This document shows, piece by piece, positions 21,301 to 32,680 of a DNA stretch of 64,000 nt. Position numbers and translations under genes: made by a program. Every line of letters begins with the position of its first letter. Positions within the stretch are counted from its first letter, which is position 1. The notes under the pieces are model-generated. The model saw only the letters and a list, made by a program, of their open reading frames with translations, searched no databases and was not told the origin of the DNA. Source of the DNA: Apiosordaria backusii (lineage: Eukaryota > Ascomycota > Sordariomycetes > Sordariales > Lasiosphaeriaceae); the NCBI GenBank assembly GCA_030549205.1, contig JAUKTV010000007.1:558001-622000 (forward strand), written 5' to 3'.

Positions 21301-22440
21301 CTAAGTTCAATGCCAGAATCTCACAATCTTGGTTCTATTTATGGGGACATAGTCTAAGAATCAAATACGCTGCTAATGAAAGAATGTAGGATGATGTATT
21401 CGGCATCCTGTTCTGTTTGAGGAAGCAGAAACCAACAAAACCACACAGGTGGCCTTTAATTGATTCCCCATACCATCTCTAGCTACAGTTTAACAGCAGG
21501 TAGCTCATCAGTTGAGCCATGGCTTCTTTTTGCAGTCCGGAAATCTTTGATGGAATATCACACCCTTTTCATTTTCCAGTTGTCTTCTTCTTGCCTATCT
21601 ACTTTACATCGGCAAGTCTAGATTTAACCCACTCGAGTGCCATCTTCACGAAAATAGGTACTCCCAAGGGGCCGTGTTTGCTGCCACTCGGAATCTCCCG
21701 CCTCTACTGTCACTGACCTCTTCTTGTTGGTGAATAACAGAGACTCTTGTGAAACGCTTCATACCTACCGGCCGATCTCAACAGCTATACAAGTGGCCGT
21801 TTCAAGCGGACGCTCAAGGCTCGGTACGAGTCAACGGTGTCGGTTTAGTTTCCGTCCAGTTACTATGTTTACAGCTTCTAGAGGAAGGCCTTTGATTTTG
21901 TCCAACTACTTGATTGGCCCAAAAAAAGATGGCCAGTGGTTTAAGGGGCTGTCCAGGGGTTAGGGTCTCGTCAGGGTTACATGTCAAACCTCCAGGGTTA
22001 CGTAGGGTGCGAATACTTTCCGAGCACCGGAACAACAAAGAAACTCCAAGTTTTGAGACAAAAACATTGCCATTAAGCTCACGATAGATAAAAAAAGATA
22101 GGAGTGATTCACTCTTTGTAAACAAGATTACCTCAACAAAAACAAGTATGCCAAACAGTATGTGCTTGAGGCGCTCGATTGCTCCAACCGAGTTATCGTG
22201 GATGGCCTCGATAGGTGCATTTTCGGGAGCACCCCTCCCCTCCCCTGTTGCTTGCGCTTGGGCCAAGCGTGGGAGCTGTGACGCTAGGGGGTGCCACTCG
22301 AAGGCCAGATTGCACACATCACTTTTTACGTGATCGACCGTCACCGTCCTGCTTGCTTCCAAGCTTCCTTTTGGTACTTGGAATTCTTCTTCATTCTTCC
22401 TTTTCTCAACCCCGTCGACCCCCTTCTGGAACCCGGCACA
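15360..22440. other. 7-kb gene-poor region
   Basis: No frame here has a recognisable domain or a convincing exon structure. The longest (18,597-19,178 minus, 20,038-20,493 minus, 21,814-22,506 minus) look random. The composition is ordinary, without strong AT-richness. A 10-bp repeat lies at 16,823-16,866. The left end probably holds the promoter and leader of the 14.4-15.4 kb gene, and the right end that of IRC22. A non-coding transcript or an unrecognised fast-evolving gene cannot be excluded. Confidence 0.5.
16823..16866. repeat. 10-bp tandem repeat, about four copies
   Basis: The unit GATGGTCCAG recurs from 16,823 and ends in a diverged copy (GATGGTCAAG). It is a simple short repeat with no visible gene link. 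Confidence 0.85.
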
Positions 22441-23445
22441 ATGGTCAACTTCAAGTGGTCTTCTCTTGCTCTTCTCGCTTTGCGCGCAGCCACCGTCTTT
22501 GCTCAAGACGATGTAAGTGTCGAGGTTCCGTCATCGCGCCACTCGCCAGCTTGAGCTTCCAGCTCCAGCTACTGTCAACGCGCAAGCTATCAATTGGCAT
22601 CGGCATGTCGTGATCTGCAAGACTGACACCGTATGAACCTCCAGGTCGATGCCGAGCCCAATGTTTCTTCTGCCACCGAGACTCCCGAGCTCAAGGCCGA
22701 TATCGAGACCACCTTCCCCGACTCCGACATCTTTGGCGTGAAGCTCGTCAACAACCGCATCAACAAGGCCCTCATTCAGATCACCAACAATGAGGCGACC
22801 CCAATTGACGTTGTGTACATCGGCGGCGCCTTCAAGACCACCCAGCCCCTTCCCGAGGATGCTCCCGCTTGGGGCGCCATTATTCGCAACCTGACTGCCG
22901 TCAAGGTTGAGGCCTCGATCCCTCCCGGTGGCAAGCACCAGATCCCCTTCCAGTTCACCCAGGACATGAACCCCCAAGATGTCATCCTTGATCTCATGGC
23001 TGTCATCACCCACGCCGACTCGGGTCACATCTACCAGGTTCTCGCCCACTCTGGTCCCGCCACCATTGTTGAGCCCCCTACCAGCATCTTTGACCCTCAG
23101 ATGTACGTTGCTTCTTGCGCTCTGCAATCCTCTCAGGCAGTTACTAACATTACTTCCAGCATCTTCCTCTATCTGTTCCTCTCCGGTCTCTTCGGAGCTA
23201 CCCTCTACTTCGTCTATAAGACATGGATCGAGGCTCTCTTCCCCCAGGCCCGCCGCGCTCCCGCCGTCAAGGGTGGCAAGAAGGTCAAGAAGGTCGAGGT
23301 TGAGCCTCTTTCCGGCTCCGAGTCGGCCGGTGCCACCAGCACTGGCGCCGACAAGGACTACGATGAGGCCTGGATCCCCAACCACCACATCAACCGCCCC
23401 GTTGCCAAGCGCGTCAAGAGCGGTGCCAGCGGCAAGGCCAAATAA
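22441..23445 (+). CDS. irc22: IRC22 / TRAP-alpha-like ER membrane protein
   Basis: Exons are 22,441-22,512, 22,645-23,102 and 23,160-23,445 (271 residues). Introns are 132 nt (GTAAGT..TCCAG) and 57 nt (GTACGT..TCCAG with CTAAC). The protein begins with a signal peptide (about residues 1-21, ending VFA before QDD). A lumenal beta-rich domain follows (NNRINKALIQITNNE, YIGGAFKTTQ, PPGGKHQIPFQF), then one membrane span (IFLYLFLSGLFGATLYFVY, about 178-197) and a basic cytosolic tail. This order matches the translocon-associated protein alpha family, called Irc22 in fungi, of the ER translocon. The second intron is a multiple of three without stops, so an unspliced reading is possible but would put extra residues before the span. 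Stop at 23,443-23,445. Confidence 0.85.
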
Positions 23446-24575
23446 ATTTTGGTCGGCCACGGTATACAGATGGGAAGGATGGGAAGGGGGAAAGACGAGT
23501 TGGGTCATGTCTTCCTCAGTGTAAGATGGGTCTTTGCGGTTACAGCGGGGTTGGTTGGCAGGTACATTTTATAAGGCGGGCATTATATTCATACAAATTA
23601 CATGGAAACTGGGGATCCTGGGTCTGACGATAAGAAAAAGTTGGAGCATGACGGGTGCATTCTTTTTGTATGTACAATATGCTTGTATGTTGTCTGGAAT
23701 TTATGATTAATGTCTGATTTTGAGGGGGTTTGACACGTGCGCGGGAGCGCGTTTGACGGGGGAGGTGACGCGTTTGAGGTTGGAGATCTTGACTTGAGGT
23801 GTTGGGGACGGATGAATGGGTGTGGTTATGCGACTTGCGACGTGGATATGGAGTTGGAGTCTATATGATCGCATATCTGCACTGCCTGAGCTAGGACCAA
23901 TATCGCGTCCTCGCGCATAGAGGTATTGATCCTTTCGATTGGTGATAAACCATCTAAAAAGAAATCGCGAAAAAAACAGAGCAATACAATGCGCCGGGAA
24001 ATTTAATGACATTTAATTCATAAAAAAACGAACGAACAACGTTCGACCGTCAACCGATAGGTATTGCCCCATGGACTTGTTGGATGCCCGGGTTAAAAAG
24101 GAAGAAGGTTACGCCAGGTGGCTCCCCTCTAAAAAAAAAAAAAAAAGTTTAGTGATTCTGGGTAGGGGCCGCCTGTTTTTTTGAAGGGGGCAGGAGGGGT
24201 GCCCAGTGGTGGCTTAATTTTACCGGCTGGCGGGCTGGCTGATTTTAACTCTCCCATTTAATTCCCATCGACCATTTTATCATCTGTCCTCTTTTTGCAC
24301 CACGCAACAAAACATCACATCAATTGATTTCGTCTTTCATTGTTAATTTTTCCACCGAGAGAGAATACCTTTCAATTACTTTTCAATTACTGTCAACAAC
24401 AAAATCAAAGGAAAAAAACACGCGTCGGATTTTGCGAGCAGTTTCCCCCTCGTGCAGCAACAAGCAACAAGACAACAAGACAACAAGACACGTCAACGCG
24501 TCTCGTTTCGTCTCGTCCCATCATCCATTTCGTTTATCGACAAAGAGAAGAGTGTAGCAACAACAACAACAAACA
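23446..24575. other. Intergenic between IRC22 and the AT-hook gene
   Basis: No gene seen. It holds an A16 run near 24,130 and the 8-bp repeat in the leader of the next gene. Confidence 0.6.
24460..24490. repeat. 8-bp tandem repeat in the AT-hook gene leader
   Basis: The unit CAACAAGA is repeated about four times, about 90 bp before the ATG of the AT-hook gene. Confidence 0.7.
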
Positions 24576-25067
24576 ATGGCACCCACCACCCCTACCAACA
24601 GCAATGGCGAGACGCCGGTCAAGCGCGGCCGCGGCCGGCCTCCCAAGCCCGAGCACGAGAAGAAGCTCAAGCCTGCGCCCAGTGGGAGGGGCAGGGGACG
24701 TCCCAAGGGGAGTGGGGTGAAGAAGACGGGTGGTACTGCTGCTGCTGCGGAGAGTCCGGCGAAGAAGAAGGAGACTACTGCGAGGGCGAAGGCTATGCAG
24801 GCGAATGCGGAGAAGGTGGAGGCTGAGGCGGAGAAGGCGGCGGCGAAGGTTAAGGATAAGGCTGCTGGGACGGGGACGACGGGGAAGAAGAGGGGTCGGC
24901 CGGCGGGGGCGGGGGCGGGGAGTGTGAAGAAGACGGAGACCGTTAAGAGGGGTGGTCCGAAGCGGGGGAGGGTGGCTAAGAGTGAGAGTGAGGAGGTTGA
25001 GGAGGAGGAGGAGGGAGAGGATGATGGGGAGCAGGAGGAGGAGGGGGAGGAGGAGGAGAGCGAATAG
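24576..25067 (+). CDS. AT-hook chromatin protein
   Basis: A 163-residue, intronless, low-complexity basic protein with an acidic tail. Several AT-hook cores are visible: KRGRGRPPK (about 16-24), RGRGRPKGS (about 38-46) and KKRGRPAGA (about 103-111), plus a weaker GPKRGRVAK (about 127-135). An Ala/Glu/Lys-rich helical stretch lies between hooks, and the last 25 residues are nearly all Glu/Asp. By analogy with HMG-A-type proteins it should bind the minor groove of AT-rich DNA in the nucleus. The specific role is unknown. The coding strand is C-rich at the start and strongly G-rich afterwards. Confidence 0.75.
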   Translation: MAPTTPTNSNGETPVKRGRGRPPKPEHEKKLKPAPSGRGRGRPKGSGVKKTGGTAAAAESPAKKKETTARAKAMQANAEKVEAEAEKAAAKVKDKAAGTGTTGKKRGRPAGAGAGSVKKTETVKRGGPKRGRVAKSESEEVEEEEEGEDDGEQEEEGEEEESE

Positions 25068-25901
25068 GATGGGGGGTGATTGAGCTTTTTTGTTGACTGT
25101 ACGATATGGGCTTATGGGTATGGGTTGGGGTATGGGTATTCAAGTGCGTTGTGGAGTTGGGAGGGTGTGTTTTATGTCTGTCTCTTAAGGAGGATACCTA
25201 TTGTACCTTGCCAGAGGGTTGGTTGTGTGTCATGCCCCGTTCAATGCCTGGCAATGGTCCGTTTATCGTGGAACAAGGTTCTGGTCCATGCCTAGCGAGA
25301 TTACTAGATACGTGTCGCATAGGCTGTTCAAGGTCTAGACGGGATCAATATATCCCTGTGTCGACAATAGTAGCGTTTGAAGAATAGATACCTGTCCCTG
25401 TGCCTTGGGTAGGCATACTTTTGGCTGGGGAGGGTGACGGTGATGCTACTGGGAGAGTTACTGATATAGAGAATATATGTAACTAACCCGAAGTTTGTTA
25501 TCCGAGTCAGGCTCCTGCTCACCAGCCCACGCAAAGGTCAAAGCGTTTTTTAGAACCTCCTACTGCCAAGAAATCCTCTGCTCAACCCTGTTACTGTGGT
25601 AAGCCTCAGGGGAAGGGCATCCAATCGACTCTCCTGCCTGAAACCTTGCCTTGAACGAAATTTCGATACTCTTTGCGACTCGAAAAGATTTGTCTCACCG
25701 TTTACATCTTTTTAGGGGGCTCTCATAAGACTATGGAGAGCTGCGCACGACGGCTGATTTCATTCCGGGGGTCTTCATTCGTCACGACGTGAAAAAATTC
25801 ACCAGCGCCCTGATTCATTCAGAATTCTTTTACACCAACAGCTTTTAGCCCCGCCATCGAACTTTCTTATCACAGATATCTATCAACACCAGCCGACCAA
25901 G
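25068..25901. other. Intergenic before the helicase gene
   Basis: About 830 bp holding the 3' end of the AT-hook gene and the promoter and leader of the helicase. No coding frame is supported. Confidence 0.6.
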
Positions 25902-28900
25902 ATGGCAAAACACAAGAAAACACCGGCACCACCGCCACCGCCACCGGCAGCGTCTGGTTCAGCGGGAAAGGGATCTTCTTCTGGTAAAAAGGATACGAAG
26001 AAAAAGCCACCAGCGGAAGACGACAGCTTCATTGTATTCACCAACTCGGACAAAGATCCCAAGCGCCGCGGGGGGAACAGTAGTGGTGGTGGTGGTGGCC
26101 CCAGCAGCAAAGGCGGGCCTTCTTCCGGTCCAGCAGCAGGACAGGAGAGTCTTGACTCTGGCCCCCCAAAGCCCACTGTCAAGCAAATCATCGGCGGCGC
26201 TTCCTGGACGGGAAAACTACCAGTGAATTTACTTTCGGAGCACTGCCAACGGCAGAAATGGGACCGCCCAGAGTACAACACGATGAAGACCAAAGACGGG
26301 TTTTCCGTCATTGTCTCGCTGTCGGCACGCAACCCAAAGACGCAGGAAGTGACGAAGCTGCCGCCTTTTAAGCTGCCGCCTAGTCATGTTCATCTTGCTA
26401 TCAAGCCTACCGCGTTGGAGGCGAAGCACTTCGCGGCGACGTATGCGTTGTTTAGGGTGTGCAGTATGAAGAATATTCATATGACGTTGCCGCCGGATCA
26501 TAGGGGGTATTGGAAGGAGCTGGAGCAGCTGAAGAAGGAGGATGTGAAGGAGGGGAAGGGGTGGATGTATGAGGCTGATCCGTTCCAGGCGTTGAGGGAG
26601 AGGGAGGAGGCGAAGAAGGAGGCGGAGAAGAAGAGGGCTCAGCTGCAGGTGCAGAGGGAGAAGGCGCAGCAGGAACAGGCGAGTTTTGGGGGGATACCGA
26701 TGAGGGGGGCTGGGGGGAGTTCAGGGGGTGGGGGTGGGGGTGGAGGGGGAACGACGAATTTGATGAGGGGGTGGGCTACTGTGCCGAAGATTGAGATGGG
26801 GAATAAGACTAGGACGCAGCTGGAGGAGATACTGAGGAGGGAGACGGTGTGGAATCCGCATGGGGTTGTTTTGACGGAGAGGCAGAAACAAGATATTGTG
26901 AGGGAGTTGAAGGGGTTGGGGTTCAGGCAGAGTCATGTGGAGGAGGCGGTGGAGGAGTGCAAGGATAGGGAGGAGGCGCTGGAGTGGTTGCTGGTGCATA
27001 TTCCTGAGGATGATTTGCCTAGGTGGGCGCTGCCGGAGAAGTATAGTGCTGGTGTGACGGTTGCGGCGACGGATTTGAAGAGGGAGGGGACGATTAAGAG
27101 GTTGGCCGAGTCGGGGTATTCGGTTGATCTTTGTCGGAAGATTTATGATGCCAATGGGGGTGATGAGGGGAAGGCTGCTTGTGCGCTGCAGGAGTTGTTG
27201 TTGGCTAGCGGGAATGGCGGCCAGGATGTGGCTGAAGACGAAGAAGTTGACACCTGGAGGGACTCGGATGAGTGCTGGGAAGAGGAGATGGCTACGCTGG
27301 AGGCGAGCTTTGGGGATCTTTACTCTAGCAGCTCGCCAGACGTGTGCAAGATTCGTCTTGAGGGGGTTGTCAACGGAACAAACAAGAATGTGGAGACCTA
27401 TTTGCAATTCCGCAAGTCACCTGAGTATCCAGCGCAGGTGATCTTGGCCATCGAGGCACAGCTTCCTGCGTACATCAAGCTGAGTATCATCAAGAAGGCG
27501 CTGGCATATGCTAGGGAATCACTGCAAGGCGAGGAAACCAAGATCTACTTCATTGTGGACTGGGTTCAGCAAAATATCAATGAGATCATTGAGAAACCCG
27601 GAGCGCTGAGAGATGTCGCGGCGGTGGCATCAGCAGCTTCTGAAGTCCCGAGGCCAGTGGCCAGGTCATCACGTAAACGACAGCGGTATCCAAAGCCAAT
27701 CAACTGGACACCAAACCCACAGAGCAAGCAGGAGTGGTTGGCCCGAACCGAAGCTCCAAACTACAAGAAGATGGTGGCCCAGAGAGAAAGACTGCCGGCT
27801 TGGCAAGTCAGGGCAAGAGTCGTTCAGACTGTCCAACAAAACCAAGTCACCATCATCTCCGGAGAGACTGGTTCCGGAAAATCCACCCAGTCTGTGCAGT
27901 TCATACTGGATGATCTGTACAACCAGGGGCTCGGTAATAGTACCAACATTATCGTCACTCAGCCTCGCCGTATCTCAGCTCTTGGACTTGCCGATCGTGT
28001 GGCTGAAGAACGGTGCAGTCAGGTTGGCCAAGAAGTCGGTTTCTCGATCCGCGGCGAGCACAAGACAAGCCCAAACACCAAGATCACTTTTGTGACGACT
28101 GGTGTGTTGCTGCGGAGATTACAGACATCTGGTGGCCGGGTTGAGGATGTGGTGGCATCTCTTGCCGATGTCAGTCATATCGTTATCGATGAAGTCCACG
28201 AACGCAGTCTCGACACAGATTTCCTCTTGAGCATTGTCCGCGATGTTCTGTACAAGCGGAGGGACCTCAAGCTCATTCTTATGAGCGCTACCCTTGATGC
28301 ATCAACATTCAGGGATTACTTTATGGTGGACAAACAAAACGTCACGGTTGGAATGGTTGAGATTGCTGGCCGCACGTACCCTGTCAATGACTTCTATCTG
28401 GACGATGTGATTCGGATCACAGGCTTCAGCGGGGGCAATCTTGGGGGTAGGAATGACTACTACGACGACGGAGCAAACCAGACATCTGGTAAAGATGTAG
28501 ACCCTATCAATAAGATCATCCAGAGGCTGGGGCACCGGATCAACTACGATCTGCTTACTGATACCGTCAAGGCTATCGATGAGGAGCTCTCGAGCTTGCA
28601 AAAGGCTGGTGGTATTTTGATATTCTTGCCTGGCGTGGCAGAGATCAACCGGGCATGCAATGTCCTGAGATCGGTAACTTCTCTTCATGTTCTGCCGCTT
28701 CATGCCTCTTTGGAGACGAGAGAGCAAAAGAAGGTGTTCTTGCCGCCGCCGCACGGCAAGAGAAAGGTGGTTGTTGCCACCAACGTTGCCGAGACGTCTA
28801 TTACCATTGACGACATTGTTGCCGTCATTGATAGTGGTCGCGTGAAGGAGACCTCGTTCGACCCACAGAACAATATGCGCAAACTCGAAGAGACTTGGGC

Positions 28901-30194
28901 CTCTCGAGCAGCTTGCAAGCAGCGCCGTGGTCGTGCCGGTCGTGTCCAAGAAGGCAACTGCTACAAGCTCTACACGCGGAATCTCGAGCAGCAAATGGCA
29001 GAGCGGCCAGACCCTGAGATCAGGAGAGTGCCCCTCGAGCAGCTCTGCTTGGCTGTCCGGGCGATGGGCATCCGGGATGTCAGCCACTTCTTGTCTCGGG
29101 CGCCAACGCCTCCTGAGGTGACCGCCGTAGAGGCCGCCATCAACATGCTTCGTCGCATGGGTGCTCTCGACGGCGACGAGCTTACCGCTCTTGGTCAACA
29201 GCTTTCCTTGATCCCGGCTGACTTGAGATGTGGTAAGCTCATGGTCTACGGCGCCATCTTTGGATGCCTTGATGACTGCGTCACTATCGCCGCCATCCTC
29301 AGCACCAAGAGTCCGTTCCTGTCACCACCAGACAAGCGTGAGGAGGCCAAACAGGCCAAGATGCGCTTCGCTAGAGGCGATGGTGACCTGCTTACCGACC
29401 TCCGCGCCCACCAAGAATTTGACGCCATGATGTCAGATCGCGCCCCCCAGCATCGCATCCGTCAGTTCTGCTCTGAAAACTTTTTGTCCTATCCGACAAT
29501 GTCGGATATCTCTTCCACCCGCACCCAGTTCTACTCCAGCCTGACTGAAATGGGGATCATTCCCCGCTGGTACTCGCCCCAATCCTCGCCATCACAACAA
29601 CAGCAGTCAATGGTCCTCCTCCGCGCACTGACAGCCTCGGCTTTCTCTCCACAAATCTGCCGCATTCAGTTCCCTGACAAGAAGTTCGCTGCCTCCATGG
29701 CCGGCGCCGTCGAGCTTGACCCCGAGGCGAAGACGATCAAGTACTTCGCCCAAGAGAGCGGGAGGGTATTTATCCACCCTAGCAGCACGCTGTTTGACTC
29801 GCAGGGATTCTCCGGCAACGCGAGCTTTGTGTCGTATTTCAGCATGATTTCGACGAGCAAGATCTTCGTCAGAGATCTCACTCGTAGGTTCCTCTCCTTT
29901 ATCACCTTTGCCATTTTATCTAGCTAACAAATAATAGCATTCAATGCCTACACCCTCCTCCTCTTCTCCGGCGCCATTGAACTCGACACGCAAGGCAGAG
30001 GCTTGGTGGTAGACGGCTGGCTGCGACTGAGGGGCTGGGCAAGAATCGGAGTGTTGGTGTCGAGGCTGAGGGGCGTGATCGACAAGCTGATTGAGACCAA
30101 GGTCGAGAACCCGGGCGTGGATTTTGATAAGCAGAAGCAGGATGTGATCAAGCTGGTGGTGAAGATGATTGAGTTGGATGGTATGGATGCTTAA
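25902..30194 (+). CDS. DEAH/DEVH-box ATP-dependent RNA helicase (Ucp12/DHX29-DHX57-like)
   Basis: Exon 1 is 25,902-29,883, intron 29,884-29,937 (54 nt, GTAGGT..AATAG, CTAAC branch), exon 2 29,938-30,194; 1,412 residues. Order of parts: disordered Gly/Pro/Lys-rich N terminus; a double-stranded-RNA-binding-like region (about 90-205); a charged coiled coil; a UBA-like segment (about 330-370); an RWD-like domain (about 465-565); two RecA-like domains with Walker A GETGSGKST (about 652-660), DEVH (about 763-766), SATLDA, and motif VI RRGRAGR (about 1008); then HA2 and OB-fold regions. RWD plus UBA plus helicase is the layout of the fungal Ucp12/YLR419W group and of animal DHX57. It should unwind RNA in an ATP-dependent way, probably in translation or RNA metabolism. 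Codon choice shifts sharply to AGG/GGG-rich between about 26,480 and 27,200. Confidence 0.93.
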
Positions 30195-31505
30195 ATGTGA
30201 ATAGAGGGATAGAGGGGGATAGATAAAAGCGTAGAAGGAGATCAACCGAAACAACGATTCAAGAACCATCCTGATTTGAAAGCCTGGCACGATTTAGATG
30301 GTGGGATAAAACGGGCGGGGGGTGAGATAGAACAACGCCCTCATCACCGCAAAGGCATGAACAGCAACAACAAAGCGAGATGGCGGCGTGGGTGAAGGGC
30401 TGCAGTCAAGCCACATCATGTTGTCCATTATCATCCTGGTTAGCCAGCACGACAACAAAGGCACCAGAACCACGGTATATATATTAGTTTAACCACACTC
30501 CTTCCAACAGCCCCAGTACCCCTACCACAACACCCTCTGTGGTCAAGTGGTAAGGGTATTGGGGCTTTCCCCCGGGACTCACCGAGAGCTCCCACGTTCG
30601 AGTCGAAGTAAAACCTATCGGTTTTCGTAACCGAGCCACCCTTCCCCAAATTGTTGGGAGGGTTGGCCGGTGAGCTTTTTTTTCTTCCTACTTAAAACGT
30701 TAAGTTTGCGACTTTTATCTGCTTTTTTTTCTTTTCCTTTTGTATTTGGCGATGCGGCTTACGGGTTTGGATTTCAGTTTAGGGTTCCATCGTTTGTAGC
30801 AAGTAGGTGGTGAGTTGCTACATCGTGATGATCGACTTGAGAGAACATATCCGCTTGAGATTTTTGAACACATACCTTGAGATGTAAACTCGCATATAAC
30901 AGCAACTTCAAAGACACTTTTTGTATTATTAAACACGTCTGTGTATTTATATCATTGACGCCTCGAACACTTCCAAACTACTTATTACTTCTCTCACAAA
31001 GTGTAGCACTTGTCTTGCTTAAGTATATCCAACTCAGCCTCTCAGCAATTCTTGCATGGTAATCTTTATCTCTATACTCCCAACTATTATTTAAGTATCT
31101 TTACGAACTGACTCTATCGATTTCTTTGCCTGCACCAACAATCGAGCATACCCCCGAATCTTCACGAGTCGAGGCCACATCTCACTCCAATACCGCCGTT
31201 TCCTGATCTGGGACATAGTCCTGAGCAGCCTTTTCAACATGAAATTGATGAAACAAATGTACATGCGATTATACATATCATGGGTATCTACTTGCGCTGT
31301 CTCGCCTCTCGCTACCCCAAAACTCCTGACCCTTCGGTGTCTTCCCAATCCTTCAATGATAGAACCTGTAGCCTCTATATTCCCCAAAGAACGGGCAGCC
31401 CAAAGGGTGTCTCGTCCTCCACCTCGAAGCACCATTATCACGATGTAACACGCTTTGCCACTAAACTGACTTCCTTCAATATAAACTCTTTCCCCCATCT
31501 ATCCC
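30195..31505. other. Intergenic, holds a tRNA-derived element
   Basis: No protein gene seen. The tRNA-derived Pol III-type unit at 30,530-30,683 is described separately. The right part is AT-rich and pyrimidine-rich next to the end of the cystinosin gene. Confidence 0.6.
30530..30683 (+). mobile_element. tRNA-derived SINE-like unit
   Basis: An A-box match (TGGTCAAGTGG, 30,540-30,550) and a B-box match (CGTTCGAGTCG, 30,595-30,605) lie in the order of a Pol III internal promoter, and a run of eight T (30,676-30,683) could stop transcription. The sequence after the B box cannot pair with the start to make an acceptor stem, so it is not a functional tRNA. A tRNA-derived head with an unrelated body is the form of a SINE, but only one copy is visible here, so a tRNA pseudogene is also possible. 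Confidence 0.45.
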
Positions 31506-32419
31506 TCACTCAATCCTCCTCTCCTCATCCCTATCCTCCCCCAACAACCCCTCCCCCTCCCCAACCTTCCCCTCCGCCCCCTTATACAACACATAATGCT
31601 GCACCATAAAAACCCCATCATACACCATACTCACATTCCCCAGCGCAAACTTGACCGGATTCCCCGTAATCCCGCTCCAATCCCCTGCAACCAGCTATCA
31701 ATCCCCTGCTGCCCCATACTCAACACCCCCCCACTGAAATCCAGCAAAATCTGCGTGATACTCCAGCCCCTCGTGCTTTTATTCCTGTAATTCACCAACA
31801 CCTGCGGTGTGTATTTAATCAGCGTCACAATGAGCTTCACATAGCTAATCGCGTACACGGCGTCGAGCCAGATCCAGGCTTGTCTATCACCCCCCGCGGA
31901 GGGGTTGTTTCTTTCGGACGAAGACAAAACGATGAATACAACGAGAACGACGCCGAGGATGCAACCAAAAAAAATGCCGAGGATGAACCGGGAGGGTTTG
32001 TTGCCTTTGGAGGGGGTGAAGCCCCAGAGGTGGGGGAGGAGGTATTGGGTGGTGCAGATGATGGAGAGAGCAAGGCCGTGGAGCGCAAAGGTGATGTCGT
32101 TGAGTTGGACGGTGGGGGTGAGGTTGTGGTAGCGGGAGGCGTATTGGGAGCGGATGAGGGGGGAGGAGTAGAACAAAAAGTTGGAGATTGTGTAGGAGAG
32201 GAAACCTGGGAGAAGGTATGTTAGTATAGAAGGAATAATCAAGGGGTGGAAAAAAATGGGGGGTAAAATACCAAGACAATTGATCAAGGGAAAGTCAACG
32301 GTTGTGCCGGAGGTTGATCGCCGGGTATAATTGAGCATGGATTGCGGATAAAAAGAGAGGGACCAGCAGAGGAAGTACACCCAGCCGAAAACGGCAGAGG
32401 TGAATTCCGGGAAGGACAT
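31506..32419 (-). CDS. Cystinosin-like lysosomal/vacuolar cystine transporter (PQ-loop)
   Basis: Start at 32,419 (MSFPEFTSAVFGWVYFLCWS). Intron 32,206-32,271 (66 nt, ACTAAC branch, CCCAG) joins DFPLINCLG to FLSYTISNFL, the normal family sequence. PQ-loop motifs are seen in SFYPQSMLNY and KYTPQVLVNY, and about seven membrane spans are expected. Known family role: proton-coupled export of cystine from the lysosome or vacuole (yeast Ers1). Near the C terminus the frame breaks: IDSWLQG is followed in the next frame by DWSGITGNPVKFALGNVSM and VFMVQHYVLYK, the conserved last spans, ending at 31,506. Adding one G to the coding-strand run at 31,682-31,685 restores 282 residues, and the spliced total becomes a multiple of three. 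Probably a sequence error; if real, the last span is lost. Confidence 0.88.
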
Positions 32420-32680
32420 TGTAACCCTTCTCTCTCTCTATTTCAGGTGGCGATCGTCGTGCTGTGCGATCGGGACACTGCACCGGGGACAGTGTGCGCA
32501 ATGCGATGCGATGCAACCGCGCGATGGGAATTGAAAGAATGCGCAGTCGCAGTCGCTGATCAGGGAGAACCTGGATGGACAGCGACCCGCCATTCAGGGT
32601 CCAGCACGCGCAAAGAGTGGGTCATTGCGTCAAAGACAGGCGCACGTGCCCATGATCCAAACCGTGGGGTCAAGCGAGGG

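Noticed and set aside
22531..23508. 325-codon minus-strand frame
   Set aside because: It lies antisense to IRC22 exons and is a shadow of their codon bias.
28302..29198. 298-codon minus-strand frame
   Set aside because: It is antisense to the helicase core, which is clearly coding on the plus strand.
30530..30620. Functional tRNA gene
   Set aside because: A and B boxes are present, but the 5' and 3' ends cannot pair into an acceptor stem and no clean cloverleaf forms.
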